Positions 8,815 to 20,436 of a stretch of DNA of 64,000 nucleotides are shown here, piece after piece (position 1 is the first letter of the stretch; each line of letters begins with the position of its first letter). The notes under the pieces are model-generated. The model did no database searches, was not told where the DNA came from, and saw only the letters and a list, made by a program, of their open reading frames with translations. Position numbers and translations under genes: made by a program. Origin of the DNA: Crossaster papposus (taxonomy: Eukaryota > Echinodermata > Asteroidea > Velatida > Solasteridae); assembly GCA_037893245.1 (NCBI GenBank), contig JBAIAA010000315.1:496001-560000 (forward strand), in the 5' to 3' direction.

Positions 8815-11800
8815 GTACGTATATCCACGGATAATATTTACCTAGACGCTGATTGACATGCCTCGAAAGTTGGTGGAATGTTCTGCAGGGTGTCTCTAAA
8901 GAAAGTATACCCATTTTAAAATTTGTATTATTGCAAAACTACTGAATATTTTAGAAAAAGCCAAATGTCTGTAAAAAGGGTAGAATGTTCTCTGTCCAAT
9001 GGGATAAGGTTAATTATGTCATTGCCATGAATGACTAAACAAACAAACAAGACATTTATGAAATGTACAGAAATCAGCACTGAAATATTCAGTAGTTTTG
9101 CAATAATATTAATTTGAAAATGGTTATACTTTTTTTAGAGACACCCTTTATGCAGTCTGTATTACGTTACAATGCAATGTCACAAATTTTAGAGGCAATT
9201 GTCAACTTGTGTACTATGTACGAGACGAATTTTGAACAGAAGGCCACTTAAATCACTAACAGAGTGATTTTACTTAGTGGTTTAATACACTTTTAAAGGC
9301 TGGTTCATAATTTATGCAAATGCGAATGCGATGCGAATTTGACGTCATAATAAAGCATTCGCTGCGAATTTCGCCGGTGCTGAAATGTGTTTAACTGTTG
9401 GCGAATTGGCAGCGCGAAAACTGACGTCGTGAATCCCGGGTCGCTTAACGTACATGCATCATGATTTGTATTACAGGCGGTTCGTCCGCTCTGCCAACTC
9501 TCCTGAAAAGGATCCTCGAGAAACACGACCAATTTGCCAAAGGATGCAGCGAAGAGACGCTGAGGAAGAACACCTTCCAGTTGATGTGCATTGCAATCGG
9601 TTACTTCGACCAGGAGGGTGGGAGCCTGTCCTTGAACGAGAACAAAGTCCACCTGTATATCCCCCGTGGGGCACTTCCCAAAGGTCGACTGCAGCAGGTG
9701 TATATCTACGTCAACCCCAACGCGCCGACAGTTGACGGGGTCGGTCCGTCGGACTGTGTCCTGTCACCGATGATCCAGTGCGGCCCAACAGGTCTGAAGT
9801 TTCTGGACAGCGTGGTGCTGTCTTACCCACACTTTGCCCAGGAGGGGAGCGGGTGGAAGTTGAACGTACAGTTGTGCAATGACGAAGGAGGTTTGCCAAA
9901 ATCCTGGAAGACTCTTGATGCAGATGACGACGGCATGCTGGTGTCTACCAAAGACCAGACCGTCGTACTCCTGATGAAGCATTTCACAGGGGCAGCTTTA
10001 GTTGGCGAACCATCCGAAACCAGCACCAAAATAATGGAGGCAGGAGTGTTTGGGAGCCCCTTTGATCCGTCTGAAAATCACTATCCCTTCCGGATCCACT
10101 TCTGGGACGATGAACCAGTTGTAAAACAGGTAAACTCCCTGTTTCTTTGTTTTAAGGGTTGACACTTTGTATCTATATTTTGGGGGCACAATGCAAGCGT
10201 TGGGACTATTTTGGTATTTTTGTAAATGTAATATCGCCCCAAGCAAAACAAAAAGCCACTCTAGGCAAAGGGCTACAGAAAAAAGAAAACAAATCAGGAA
10301 AACTGGAAAAAGGAATTGATATTTCGCTTAGCGGTAGGATACACTATTGGTAATTGCTTCAACTATCAGGAATGGTTGTATTTTGGATGCCGAGAAAAAA
10401 GCAAGAACATTTTGATTTGTTTAAATAAAATTCAATTTTTCGTAATAATTACAGGATATCTAGCGCAATAATTCTGCTGGATGCCTGGAATCATTATTTA
10501 CTTTCAAATAACTACGATATTTCTTAGTAATTTGGTAGTCATTGGTTGTCTCAATATGTGCAAATGGTGTATCCTCTCTTTAAAAAAAGGCCAAATCATG
10601 AGAAGGGGGGAATAACTACTGGGCAAATTGGTCCAAAGAGAGACAGACCGTGAAAAAAACACAATTAGAGTATCTGTTTGTTCTATATCTCTACACAGCT
10701 AAAATGTATAGGTAAGAGGATGCAGAGAGACTGGGTAAAGGAAAACACACTGACATTAGTATTCATTCATAAATACATAACCATTCGTATTGGTCAAGAG
10801 CTCCACACGTCGGTATGTTTAAACGACCGATAAAACATGGCCCACAAAGTTGTTAACGCATTTTCGGTGTTAGATTATATTTGAAGTCCTGAGAAGTCTG
10901 GTCCATATTTTTAGTCCATATATTAATAGTCCTCAATTACTCTACAACACACATCACTTCATATCGATCATTAGCTGGAACGCACGCGTCATAATGACAC
11001 TTGCGTGAGGTACATACCTATAGCTGGTTGAACCAAGATGGCGTGTGAGTACTAAAGTACATAAGCCTGTAAAGTTTAATTTGCTTTATTTATGCTGCTC
11101 AGAAAGTAGAGGAGATGGAAAACAAAATGGGCTCCAAGCTGTTGGACGTTTACCGATGTCTGATAGTGGGCAGATCAGGAGACGTACAAGCTGAAATCGA
11201 GAATATCAAGCCTGGCTGGGAACTGGAAAAAAAGGTAGTATACCCGCAAATCAGAATATTATAGTTTCGGCACTTTCTCATGTCCGAAGGATAGCCTATG
11301 GCGCAGAGTGAAATTATAAAAAGTCGAGGGACACTTGTCGGGACACTTAAAAATGAGCCAATAATTAACGGCCCAAAAGGGTATATATTAATCAAAAGCC
11401 AATAACCCAGTGCATAATTTTGTTCTGCGTATTTTGACACCTCGATTGTTGAGATACGATGTTGCAGAGCGGAGTTATTGTCATTTCAATGGTCGTAGGT
11501 CCAGTTTCAAAAGTGACAATCATCCCTATAAGCAGGTTTGCATTATTGTTTTGAATGATCAGGTTCTGCTTCTAAAGGGATGATTGTCACTTTTAAAACT
11601 TGACCTACGACCATTGAAACGAAATTAACTCCGCTCTGCAACATCGTATCTTAACAATCGAGGTGTCAAAATACGCAGAACAAAATTATGTACTGGGTTA
11701 TTTGCTTTGATTAATCCACACCATTTCGGGCCGTTGATGATTGGCTCATTTTTAAGTGTCTCGATACTTTTTGTGAGGAGTATATAATGAATATATTGCA

Positions 11801-14800
11801 CAATTTTAAGTGATGTAACTTTTTAATACAAGCTTGTTTTTAATTTTTTTTTTCGTTATTATCTTTGTCTTATCACAGGCTTTAATTTGATGTATACAAG
11901 TATATTTGTATACATTTTCAGTTTTACGGACGTTAATGCACATGAAGAGATTGTATGTCCGTTTTTCGAGCTTCACTTCCGAGCTCTCGTTAAAATCTCG
12001 TGAATTCTCTAAATTTTGCTGTGTACGTCATTATCGAGTACGCTGCGCTGTGACTGTGTTGACGCACTTATGCAATGTTTTGACGCACATTGTATTAATG
12101 AAACTACGAAAATAAATAAATAATAGAAACAAATACTATATAAATAATTGTTTAATTGAAGCACGTACAGTAAAGGACCACAACGTGTATAAAGCATGTA
12201 TCGCAATTGGTTTTCAAATTAATTCCTTTAAAAAATAAATAACCCCTTAAAATTGTTGTTTTTTACAAAATAGAAACAGACAATATCTGTCAAAAGAATC
12301 TGGAAGTTACCAATGGACTCGGTGACCTTCGACCTTGAGCGCGAATATTGTAACAAGGATCCTTCTTGCGAGAGTTTCATATCCCAGTGTGGCACCGGAA
12401 CGGAAGTCGAATCAAGCGGAGACGGCTTTCGATTTACCATTAGACCACTAAAGGTACGACTTGAGGGAGAAATTAGATAAAAACTATAATGTTAACATGC
12501 ATTTAGTGTACATTTTTAAAGCTTTTTTTGAACGGGGCCGTATCGTAAGTCGGACGTCTCATAAGTCCAAAATAATTTCGGAATTATGAGGCGTTAGACC
12601 TTTGGGGCGTCGGACCTGTAAGCCTTAATATTTAATTGGGGTGAAATTTTGTCGGACCTATGAGGTGTCGGGCTTACGAGCGGACCCTTTTTGAATGCTT
12701 CCATTATGTTCCCACTTCTTTCTATATTAGGCACTTTACTTCGCAATTCAGCTTCTCAGCGTTTAGATCCCACCACAATATGGTTTTAGTCCACATGACA
12801 CTTGCATTATAATGCTTGATTGTGTACACCTACTTTGGCTTATGAACAATTAATTCTGAAAGTGTAAAACCATTTTTTTCCCACAAAACAGAGCGGACCG
12901 ACGCAACAGTCAAACAAGCAGCGTCTGTGCTACAGTTGCAATCAGGTAAGTTTAAAAGATTGGAGAGATATTGACTTGTGGCAAAATGGCTTCGACCTCG
13001 TTAGGAAACACGTACATGTCCAACCGGCGGGTACCCGCTAATTAGCTCACGGGTCACTGGACAATCTGCCCTACGTCAGAGGGTTATGCATGACTCTGTC
13101 TGGCAGTAGGAGTTCTTGCAGGGCAAACATAGAGACAATTACACGTGGTTTGCTTCTCAATAATCAAATGTTTGTGTGCTTACAGCTTTATGAAATTGGC
13201 CCCAGGTTTAGATATCATTATTTTTTGACTATTTTGTATACACTTACATCGAAATTATATGTTGTCGATAGCAATGTTCTATTACACAAGTTGTATTTGT
13301 ATTACGGTAAATGCTAAACCCCTGCGATGCATACTTGTATTTGCATAGCTATCGATCATGTTTATTGATGCACGTCTACACGTTGGACTAACAGTAAACA
13401 CGTTAATACAACTGGACTGGACTTCTTGGATCCTAAACTTAGTTATTTGGTTTTGTTTCCAGGATGAAGCCCGCGAAATCTGCCCTTCCTGTGATGTGAG
13501 TTATTCGCTAAATATGTTATTCTTTTTCTATTTTTCCTAATAATCTCTGCTACATCGTTCTACAACATATCGAATCTGTGTCCTTGAATTTGTTGCATTC
13601 GTGATAGTCTTAGACATATTTAGAAGCAACAAAACACTGTAAACCCACCGAACGTGAGCCCTCAAACGCGTGACAATTATGTATAAACTGTTGCAAAAAG
13701 GCGTATATTCATGAGTTCAAAAGTTAATCACTTTTAGAGTGTGTATATTTACTGATATTGTATGTTTATTTGTTTAGGAGAAGATGAATTGTGTTCAAGA
13801 TCCCAAGAATGCACAGTCTTCGGATGGTGATTATGGAGGTTTGTCAGAGGAGATGGTACGCGCTCTCTGTCGACAACCAAACATGACCAGATTGATGGCG
13901 GAGCTAACAGGTGTCGGCCACAGCTCCATGGAAACACAGGATTTCTTAAAGATCTTCTTTGCACATCAAAGGGCGCAGGGCCTCAAAGACGGGACATCCA
14001 TTGGGCGTCTGCTGGATTCGTCTCCTGAAATCGCCCAGTCCATTTCGACGAAACTTCGAGTGACAGGTATATATAAAAATATCGGGTGAAAATGACATTT
14101 CTCCGACTAACTTTATGGGATATTTTTTAACCTGAAATCTGTCAAAACGTGAAGTTTTGACCAAGACAAAATTAGTGTCAGGGAAAATAAAAGGCAGCCT
14201 AGTTATTGGTTTACCGGAATAACAAAATACAATGTTGTTTCATATTTTGTATACAATTATTGTTTTATTTGCTCTTGCCCTAGAAACTTTGTCAGAAGAG
14301 GACTCTATATCGACGGAAATGCTAACCGTGAGTTTTATGCTTGACAGTTTCAACTGGTCAATATAAAAAGGAAACGTACATGGACAACGTTTCATGTTGG
14401 TCAATCATTACGGACGGATAATGATCAGTTGCGATGATTGTTTTTTGCTCTTTTATGTAATCTGTCTCTTTTCTTGTTTCCAGGTCTCTTTAACTTAATG
14501 ATTTGTTTTCTTTTCAGTCGGAAATTGCTGGCGAGAAATGTTTCCGTCGGCTTGCAGATAAATTGGGAAAGGAGTGGGAGCCACTGGCCACAGAGTTAGG
14601 CTTCACTCCGGCGGACCTGTACAAGATAAAAGAGAACAACCAACATGACGTCGATGAACAGATATTTAAAATGCTTGTGAAGTGGAGGCAGCGATGTGGA
14701 AGGTTGGATGGAAGCATCTTAGCTGGGGCTTTGAGAGAGGTTGGGCTACATGATCTGGCACAGCAGTTCGAAGGTGAGATTTATATTATCTCGCGATTAC

Positions 14801-16309
14801 CATATTTGTTGTTATATATACTTAATTACCTCTTTATGGTAGTGAAACCAACAGGGATCCCTAAAAAGCGCCACTAAAGGTTTCTTCAGGCTTTCGAGCT
14901 ATACTTACTGTGGACACTTCAGAAGAAGTTACAGTTTTAGAGGTTGGAGGAAAACCCAAGAAGAATATTATGGGAGAAACCCACGGATGACGGTACCAAA
15001 GCGGGATTCGGGATTCGAACCCAGGTCATGGTGGTGAAAGGCGCGAGAAAGAACCACTACACCAGCCTGACTACCCTACACAAAATAGCTTATTGTAAGT
15101 TCAAATCGCTTGCAAGCTAAATCATAAGTTCTCCTGTCCAAAATCAATAGGCAAGTTATTGAAAATAAGCTTTGACAAAATACAATCACCTAGTGTTCCT
15201 TGCGTCTCTTGTAAAAATCTCTAAGTATTATGACGACAAGGTCCATCGGCTTGTGATCGTAAATCCAGGTGCACATGCACACAATGCATTGTGCACGTAT
15301 TGCGCTGCGTTCGATTCGGCAGCTTGCCCTATCTTCTATAGTAGCCACGCCTTTAATGAATCCCGCAGCCACCAGATCAATACATTCCTGAACATCACCA
15401 AGCGCGTGCTAGACCCAGGTAATGGTATTACCTATACCCCCACGCCTCCAGCCCCTGTCCCAGGTAGTGGGATCACGTACCTATACAATGAGCCAACGTA
15501 CCCTATCCCCGGATGACACCAAAGTTCTGTCGTTGGGCTTAAACCTTGCTTCCAGGAAGACCCCATCTCGCCAATTGTTCACCCCCCTGGTATAGCCAAC
15601 ACCGAACACCACACCAATAACTTCTACCAGTTTACCACCATCCTTCAAAGCATCACCCTCTCCAGCTGAACGACACCATGGTCAGCTTCGACGTCGTCTA
15701 CCTCCTTACCAATGTCCCCAGGTCCGATGCAAACACCATCGGCCAAGGACAGACTTCAAGGACTACCCTCAAGGACCTCAAGGACCGCACCGACCTCACC
15801 CCTTACCTCACCCCTGACCATGCTTTTGATGGCGGGATGAATTATTTGAACAGCCGATTGGAACCTCCATGGCATCTCCTATATCCGTATACATGTATCC
15901 CAATATTTTGTTTTGTCGACGGATACGCTGTGGCAAACTCTTGGTGGCGCACTGCATTGTACGTTGTTATAAAGACAACATATCGCGTCGCCTACTTTCG
16001 TCTTTGGCACCACATGTAGTGTGTAGTAGGTACTGTGAATCGCCCGTAATCCTGGATCGGATCCCCCAACAAGATGTGATAAAAATCCCATTTATCCCAA
16101 GAAAACCAGCAGAGGGCTTCTTCATCAGGTTTATTTGGAGCTGATATTATCGCGACTGAGGCTCGTAAAACCGTGTTCCACTTCATTCCATCCTTAAGTT
16201 TTCAACATAAGTTCATGTAATTGTTACAAAATACACAGCAATTACTTGATCAACATTATTTATTTGTTTTTTTGTGTGTATTTGCTTTACAGAAAATACG
16301 AACCAGTAG
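8760..16309 (+). CDS. ZU5-UPA-death-domain signalling protein (5' end open)
   Basis: A multi-exon host gene. The inferred exons are 8760-8814, 9477-10129, 11103-11234, 12274-12453, 12892-12945, 13463-13495, 13778-14066, 14284-14327, 14518-14773 and perhaps 16293-16309. Phases agree at every junction (0-1, 1-0, 0-0, 0-0, 0-0, 0-0, 0-1, 1-0, 0-1, 1-stop) and each has AG and GT borders. The order ZU5, UPA, Cys-rich linker, helical region, death domain matches the cytosolic half of UNC5 and UNC5CL-like proteins. Those proteins use the death fold for homotypic assembly in apoptosis or NF-kB-type signalling. No transmembrane segment is visible. No start codon is seen: phase 0 at 8760 means phase-0 micro-exons upstream can be joined on. 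A distinct N-terminal exon left of the window is likely. Confidence 0.82.
8887..9147. mobile_element. Short inverted-repeat element (MITE-like), 261 bp
   Basis: The ends read agggtgtctctaaa and tttagagacaccct, and the inverted similarity extends about 65 bp inward (attattgcaaaactactgaat on both arms). There is no coding capacity. The flanks ttctgc and ttatgc may be a diverged target duplication. It lies in the intron before the ZU5 exon. Confidence 0.7.
9477..10129 (+). CDS. ZU5 exon with start of UPA (653 nt)
   Basis: Acceptor gtattacag, donor gtaaac. After a short helical lead (ALPTLLKRILEKHDQF) come ZU5 hallmarks: GGSLSLNENKVHLYIPRGAL, LSPMIQCGPTGLKF, DSVVLSYPH and MKHFTGAALVGEP. This spans about 130 residues, the usual ZU5 length. 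The exon ends in FRIHFWDDEPVVKQ, which looks like the first strand of a UPA domain. It is notably GC-richer than the surrounding introns, as expected for a retained coding exon. Confidence 0.92.
10326..10582. mobile_element. TTTAAAGGTAGGATACA family MITE, copy 1
   Basis: The left end reads ggtaggatacactattgg, and the right end aatggtgtatcctctctttaaa is its approximate inverted repeat. The interior (caggatatctagcgcaat, gctggatgcctggaatcatt) matches the copies at 16.5-17.1 kb and 19.7-20.1 kb. It lies inside an intron of the ZU5-death gene. Confidence 0.75.
11103..11234 (+). CDS. UPA domain exon 1 (132 nt)
   Basis: Acceptor tatgctgctcag, donor gtagta, phase 0-0. It continues VVKQ into KVEEMENKMGSKLL and VYRCLIVGRSGDVQAEI, ending PGWELEKK. 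The spacing and the Gly-Trp pair fit the middle of UPA domains as in UNC5 and PIDD. Confidence 0.8.
11317..11773. repeat. Long inverted repeat (foldback), about 225-bp arms
   Basis: The left arm, with gacacttaaaaatgagcc, ggcccaaaa, aataaccca, acacctcgattgtt and ggagttattgtcatttcaat, is repeated in reverse complement on the right with scattered mismatches. Arms run about 11317-11541 and 11562-11773 with a short centre near tgttttgaatgatcagg. It is probably a non-autonomous foldback or MITE element in the intron. As RNA it would form a long hairpin in the pre-mRNA. Confidence 0.8.
12274..12453 (+). CDS. UPA domain exon 2 (180 nt)
   Basis: Acceptor ttacaaaatag, donor gtacga, phase 0-0. It reads KQTISVKRIWKLP, SVTFDLERE, a Cys-containing loop (YCNKDPSCESFISQC) and GFRFTIRPLK. 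The first part completes the UPA fold. The second part is an extension before the linker. Confidence 0.8.
12892..12945 (+). CDS. Small exon with first CxxC (54 nt)
   Basis: Acceptor ccacaaaacag, donor gtaagttt, phase 0-0. It reads SGPTQQSNKQ then RLCYSCNQ. Together with the next exon it makes a two-part Cys pair motif. Confidence 0.7.
13463..13495 (+). CDS. Small exon with second CxxC (33 nt)
   Basis: Acceptor ttgtttccag, donor gtgagt, phase 0-0. It reads DEAREICPSCD. With the previous exon it gives CxxC, eight residues, CxxC, followed by a further Cys (EKMNC) at the start of the next exon: a likely zinc knuckle between UPA and the death domain. Confidence 0.7.
13778..14066 (+). CDS. Helical linker exon (289 nt)
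   Basis: Acceptor ttgtttag, donor gtatat, phase 0-1. It reads EKMNCVQDPKNAQSS, then GGLSEEMVRALCRQPNMTRL, a QDFLKIFFAHQRAQGLKDG helix pair and SPEIAQSISTKLRV. The pattern looks all-helical, and I do not recognise a named domain. It may be a divergent death-fold or an oligomerising helix bundle. Confidence 0.72.
14284..14327 (+). CDS. Small acidic linker exon (44 nt)
   Basis: Acceptor cttgccctag, donor gtgagt, phase 1-0. It reads ETLSEEDSISTEMLT. It supplies a flexible acidic linker in front of the death domain and restores phase 0. Confidence 0.65.
14518..14773 (+). CDS. Death domain exon (256 nt)
   Basis: Acceptor ttcttttcag, donor gtgaga, phase 0-1. It reads SEIAGEKCFRR, LADKLGKEWEPLATELGF, DLYKIKENN, the core helix MLVKWRQRCG, then LAGALREVGLHDLAQQFEG. 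This matches the six-helix death-domain pattern, with the conserved W (KEW), the LGF turn and the W (KWRQ) in place. Only a few residues are expected after it. Confidence 0.92.
14868..15080 (-). mobile_element. tRNA-derived SINE
   Basis: Read on the minus strand: ggctggtgtagtggttctt (A-box region), gacctgggttcgaatcccg (B-box), then a non-tRNA body running to the end near ccctaaaaagcgcc. There are no coding features. It lies in the last intron of the ZU5-death gene. Confidence 0.6.
15520..15800 (+). mobile_element. Penelope-like reverse transcriptase fossil
   Basis: Short pieces resemble the start of a Penelope-like RT: LGLNLASRKTP, then MVSFDVVYLLTNVP at 15678. The region is badly broken, and only a few hundred bases remain. 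The flanks 15,080-15,520 and 15,800-16,290 hold nothing I can name. Confidence 0.45.
16293..16309 (+). CDS. Tentative terminal exon of the ZU5-death gene
   Basis: A long pyrimidine-rich tract and tgctttacag precede it. In the needed phase 1 it reads ENTNQ then a stop, giving a C-terminus QQFEENTNQ. An aaataaa lies near 16,411. The splice site is good but the exon is very short, so this is a suggestion. Confidence 0.4.
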
Positions 16310-16535
16310 GACACGTCCATTATTTCTGTGTGAGTTGTTTCTACAAGCAAAGCGTACTGATGCACCGATACAGCTGGACTTCCCTAATCAAATATTCTGC
16401 GTGGATTTCAGAAATAAATCGTTAGGCCTACACTATAGGAAATGGCATAATGTGATTTTGCATTCAAAGCGGACAGGATGTGATTTCAACAAAGGATTTC
16501 CAAAATCACAACCAAAATGATAGATGAATTTGTGC

Positions 16536-17094
16536 TTAAAGGTAGGATACACCATTGGTAATTGCTTGAATTATTATGAATGGGTAGATTTGTGGGGTTG
16601 TGTTTTATAGAAAATACCGTTTAAAGGTAGGATACACCATTGGTAATTGCTTAAATTATTATGAATGGGTAGATTTGTGGGGTTGTGTTTTATAGAAAAT
16701 ACCGTTTAAAGGTAGGATACACCATTGGTAATTGCTTGAATTATCATGAATAGATGGATTTCGGGGGTTGTATTTTATAGTAAGGATCGTTTAACTGACC
16801 TGTCCAAAGTTTTACAACCATGGATGCCGAGAAAAGCATGAAATACAGCGTTTGTTTTCAACCGGCGTCGGGCAGTTATTCTTATGTTATCTTTGTTTTT
16901 TCGCGATCGCCGTCCGGCGATCGCGAATTTTTCTTTATAAAATTCAGATTTTTCGGAGTAATTACAGGATATATAGCGCAATCCTTTTGCTGGATGCCTA
17001 GAATCATTATTTACTTTCAAATGAGTAAGATATTTCTTAATAATTCGGTAGTAAATACTGTTGATATCTGCAAATGATGTATCCTACCTTTAAT
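16536..17094. mobile_element. TTTAAAGGTAGGATACA family MITE, copy 2, with triplicated end
   Basis: The right-hand part (about 16,706-17,092) is a complete element with ends aaaggtaggatacaccatt and aatgatgtatcctaccttt, flanked by TTAA or TA. In front of it, the first 85 bp occurs two extra times in tandem (starts near 16,536 and 16,621). The centre holds cgcgatcgccgtccggcgat, part of a 24-bp near-palindrome. Confidence 0.85.
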
Positions 17095-17984
17095 TAATGT
17101 AAGCATTGTCCTGTTTAAGTTACGTACCAAAAACGGTGTGAGATTAACCCGTTTTCCCACTTTCTTGTCCATAATTTGAGAACAGTTCAGTCGATTTGAC
17201 GAGGGCGAACGGTAATATCAAGTTTAATTCATTTCATTTTAACTATTTGTGTTTGGCAATTTAATATTTTGTCGTACTTTTTACTCTGAAAATGTGAATC
17301 CACGCTAGTTTCTTCGTTAAAACGCGCAGTTTGTCTCCCTTCCAGTCGTAGTTTGTATGAACGCCACTGATTAAGTCGAGTGACCCAATCCGAGATCGTT
17401 CGTTTACTCTCACGTACTGCGCATGTACAACCGTTACCCCGATTTAGAGGCACGAGTAAGATGGGGTGAGTAATCGAACGCCCTATCCTTGCACTGGAGT
17501 AACGGAATATTCGATTGTTTTTGCGGGGAAAAACAATCGAATAATTGAGATCCTTAACTCTAATGTGATATAGGAATCCTGTTGATTAGTCCAAAAAAAC
17601 AACTAGCCGTACTTTGAGATGAAAAAAGAGACCAATAGCAACGTTCGATCTATTGCCAACTGTTTCATCTGCGATGAGCTGCATACCTTGTACGTGTACA
17701 TGTACATGTTCTGTCCACGGTCCACTCTCTTTTGTGAATATAATTCCCGCGCTGCATATCAATAATCGACCGTATACGGAGTTTGCATTAAATCCAATGT
17801 AATCGCCCGACTCTCCCATGAATACACAGCGCACCAGAATAAAAAACCTGATTGCACTCAGCCCCGCGCTACATCTGACTTATAAGTCCCTTAAAATCTC
17901 ATGGGGTCCAAATATTCCCAAAAAATATAGCCCTATTTGTAAGCTTTCCAATGATACAAAATTATATGGGATTTGTAAATGGCC
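17095..17984. other. Intergenic, no gene seen
   Basis: No supported coding or RNA feature. There is a small self-complementary patch near 17,505-17,540 (attcgattgtttttgcgg and its inverted copy). Otherwise it is AT-rich unique-looking sequence. Confidence 0.5.
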
Positions 17985-18244
17985 TTCCAATAGGTAGTCT
18001 TGTCTAACTCATCTAATTCGCTCGGTAAATTCCGAGCAGAATTGTGTCACATTTGCATGTGCGTGTGACGTTGCGTGAATAATCGCGTGAGGTAACATGC
18101 ATAATCGCTGACTCGTTGGCCAACTTTCTGCCACGTCGTCACGTAATTATGCATGAAACGTCACACCCGCAAGCAAAGGCGACACAATTCTGCTCGGAAC
18201 TTTCTAAGCGATTAAGTGAGTTAGACAGGAAGACCCTATTGGAA
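17985..18244. mobile_element. Palindromic MITE-like element, 260 bp
   Basis: The ends ttccaataggtagtcttgtc and gacaggaagaccctattgga are inverted copies. The inverted match continues through tctaactca and ccgagcagaattgtgtc. It is non-coding, and no clear target duplication was seen. Confidence 0.72.
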
Positions 18245-18546
18245 AGACCCTATTTGTAATGTTATACTTTCAAATGTTTGTAGCTGCTAGGCATCTTTGA
18301 AAAACAGCGATCCACTGAAAGGTTTTTCCAGGGTAAATACAAAATATATAAATCGTCCATAAAATGCGAGGGCTTATTAAATATTTACCTACACGAATCA
18401 CTAAACATTATATGTGCGGGTATATACGTTCTCCAGCGCGAACTGGTTAAAATGGAAAGACTATGGGGAAACTCTGAAATCAGTATGTTCACGCTATGAA
18501 AACAATATGACAACACTGTGTTCGTACTGTGGTCACACTGTAGTGA

Positions 18547-18678
18547 CACTATGAAAACACTATGAAAACACTATGAAAACACTATGAAAACACTATGAAA
18601 ACACTATGAAAACACTATGAAAACACTATGAAAACACTATGAAAACACTATGAAAACACTATGAAAACACTATGAAAA
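18547..18678 (+). repeat. 11-bp minisatellite, 12 units
   Basis: Twelve perfect tandem copies of cactatgaaaa. Degenerate relatives (cactgtgttcatactgtgg, cgctatgaaaac) extend to about 18,480 on the left and 18,800 on the right. Confidence 0.95.
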
Positions 18679-18809
18679 CACTGTGTTCATACTGTGGAAT
18701 CAAGTATGTTTACGCTATGAAAACACTATGACAACACTATGGGAACACTGTAGTCACACTATAGGGGACACTGTAAAATCAGTATGTTCACGCTATGAAA
18801 ATTTGGGCG

Positions 18810-19677
18810 CGTATGTACGCACTGTAGTCGATCTAGTCATTTTATTTTATTTCCAGAATCTATGCATTTAATATAAATGTGATTGCTGAAATTAAAGGGG
18901 TACATGACCCTAGCTGAAATCCCCGAAAATTGTATGTTTTGGATTGTTTACTTATCCTATTTTAAACATCTGGTTAAAAGAAAACTTAACTAATGTCTTA
19001 CCGTTTTTCCAAGAAAAGACGAAAACAGTACGTTGTTTACGTTTGACGCAGTGGACATTTTGGGTTATCCGTAGACGCATTTCTGGCCGTCATGGAATAA
19101 TGATGGGCTGTATCGTGTAATTAGACTAGTGCCGCAAATAGTGCATTGAATACACGACCGATATCACACTTAGAATTGACGTGTTATGCAACTGTAGCAT
19201 AAACCTCGTTATCATGGCTACGATCTTGATGCGCCATGTTGTCTCATCATGCCTTGCGCGATATTATCCCCGACCGTCTGTTCAAATTTGATCGCAACAG
19301 CTACGTGATCATGCCACAACCGATGTCGCCAAAATGCTCAGCCAATGGCCGACTACCGAAACAGTTCTTAGTTGCGTGCGCGAAAACAGGCCCCAGATGT
19401 ATGTGGTATCTGCGAGGTACAATGCAGTAGGCACACGCGTTTTCAAAGATCACATGTGACTGAAACATACGACTAGTAAACACGGTCCGTTATTTTGGGG
19501 AGTAAAAAATACATCTACAGTATTGCGGACCGTTATTTGTCACAAATAAACTAAACAAAAACCACAACATTTGAAAAAATATATGTGAATCGTTATATTC
19601 TACTTTGAAAAACGCTTCCCGACCCTATCCATTTTATTTGTATACATAAAAACGCCCGATCCAAAGCAATGTACCTC
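18810..19677. other. Intergenic, no gene seen
   Basis: AT-rich DNA without supported coding frames, RNA genes or clear repeats, apart from the minisatellite fringe at its left edge. Confidence 0.5.
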
Positions 19678-20060
19678 TTTAAAGGTGGGATACACCATTG
19701 GTTATTGCTTAAATTATGAGGAATGAGTGGATTAAGGGGGTTGCATTTTATAGTAAATATCGTTTAACTGAACTGAACTGTGAAATTTTACAAACATGGA
19801 TGCTGAGAAAAGCAAGAAACACGGCGTTCGTTTTCAACCGGCGTCGGGCAGTGGTTCTTATGTTGTTCTTGGGTTTTTTCGCGATCGCCGTCCGGCGATC
19901 GTGAATTTGTTTTTATAAAATTCAATGTTCGTCACAATTACAGAATATCTAGCCCAATCATTTTGCTGGATGCCCCAATCATTATTTTACTTTCAAATAA
20001 GTAAGATATTTCTCAATAATTTCGGTAGAATTGTCCCCCCTATATCTGCAAATGGCAATG
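19678..20060. mobile_element. TTTAAAGGTAGGATACA family MITE, copy 3
   Basis: The left end reads tttaaaggtgggatacacca. The interior matches copy 2, including the cgcgatcgccgtccggcgat centre and gctggatgcccc. The right terminal repeat has decayed near atatctgcaaatggcaatgg. Confidence 0.75.
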
Positions 20061-20436
20061 GGCGGGAAATTCATTGATTGATTAGAATACATACAACGAT
20101 TTACTGGTTTTTACCCTGCAGTTTTTATTACGCTCAATTTGAATAAACAATGAATGTACAATTAAGGATCTCGTATATCTTCGTGTACATGATTATGTAT
20201 TAGGCCAAATACGTTCAACAAATTTACTTGTGACTGGTGTGATATTAAAATACAACTTTTCTATACAGGTATAGTTTCGTTAGCCGTTGAAGGCAGGTTA
20301 AAGGTTTAACAGGATATTAACTAGGTTCCACCACATTGTATAATGTTTCCTCCAACTTAAGCTTTTGCGGTTACTAGTAAGAGTAAGATTATTAACACCA
20401 AGGAAAAAGCCAATAATGACAAAAGTCATACAGTAA

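Noticed and set aside
9295-9450. Repeat of gcgaatgcgatgcgaattt type before the ZU5 exon
   Set aside because: It looks like a piece of a known style of inverted-repeat element, but I could not find a matching right end, so I did not call borders.
16536-16800. CRISPR-like regularly spaced repeat
   Set aside because: The 85-bp units are contiguous copies of a MITE end with no unique spacers, in a eukaryotic genome.
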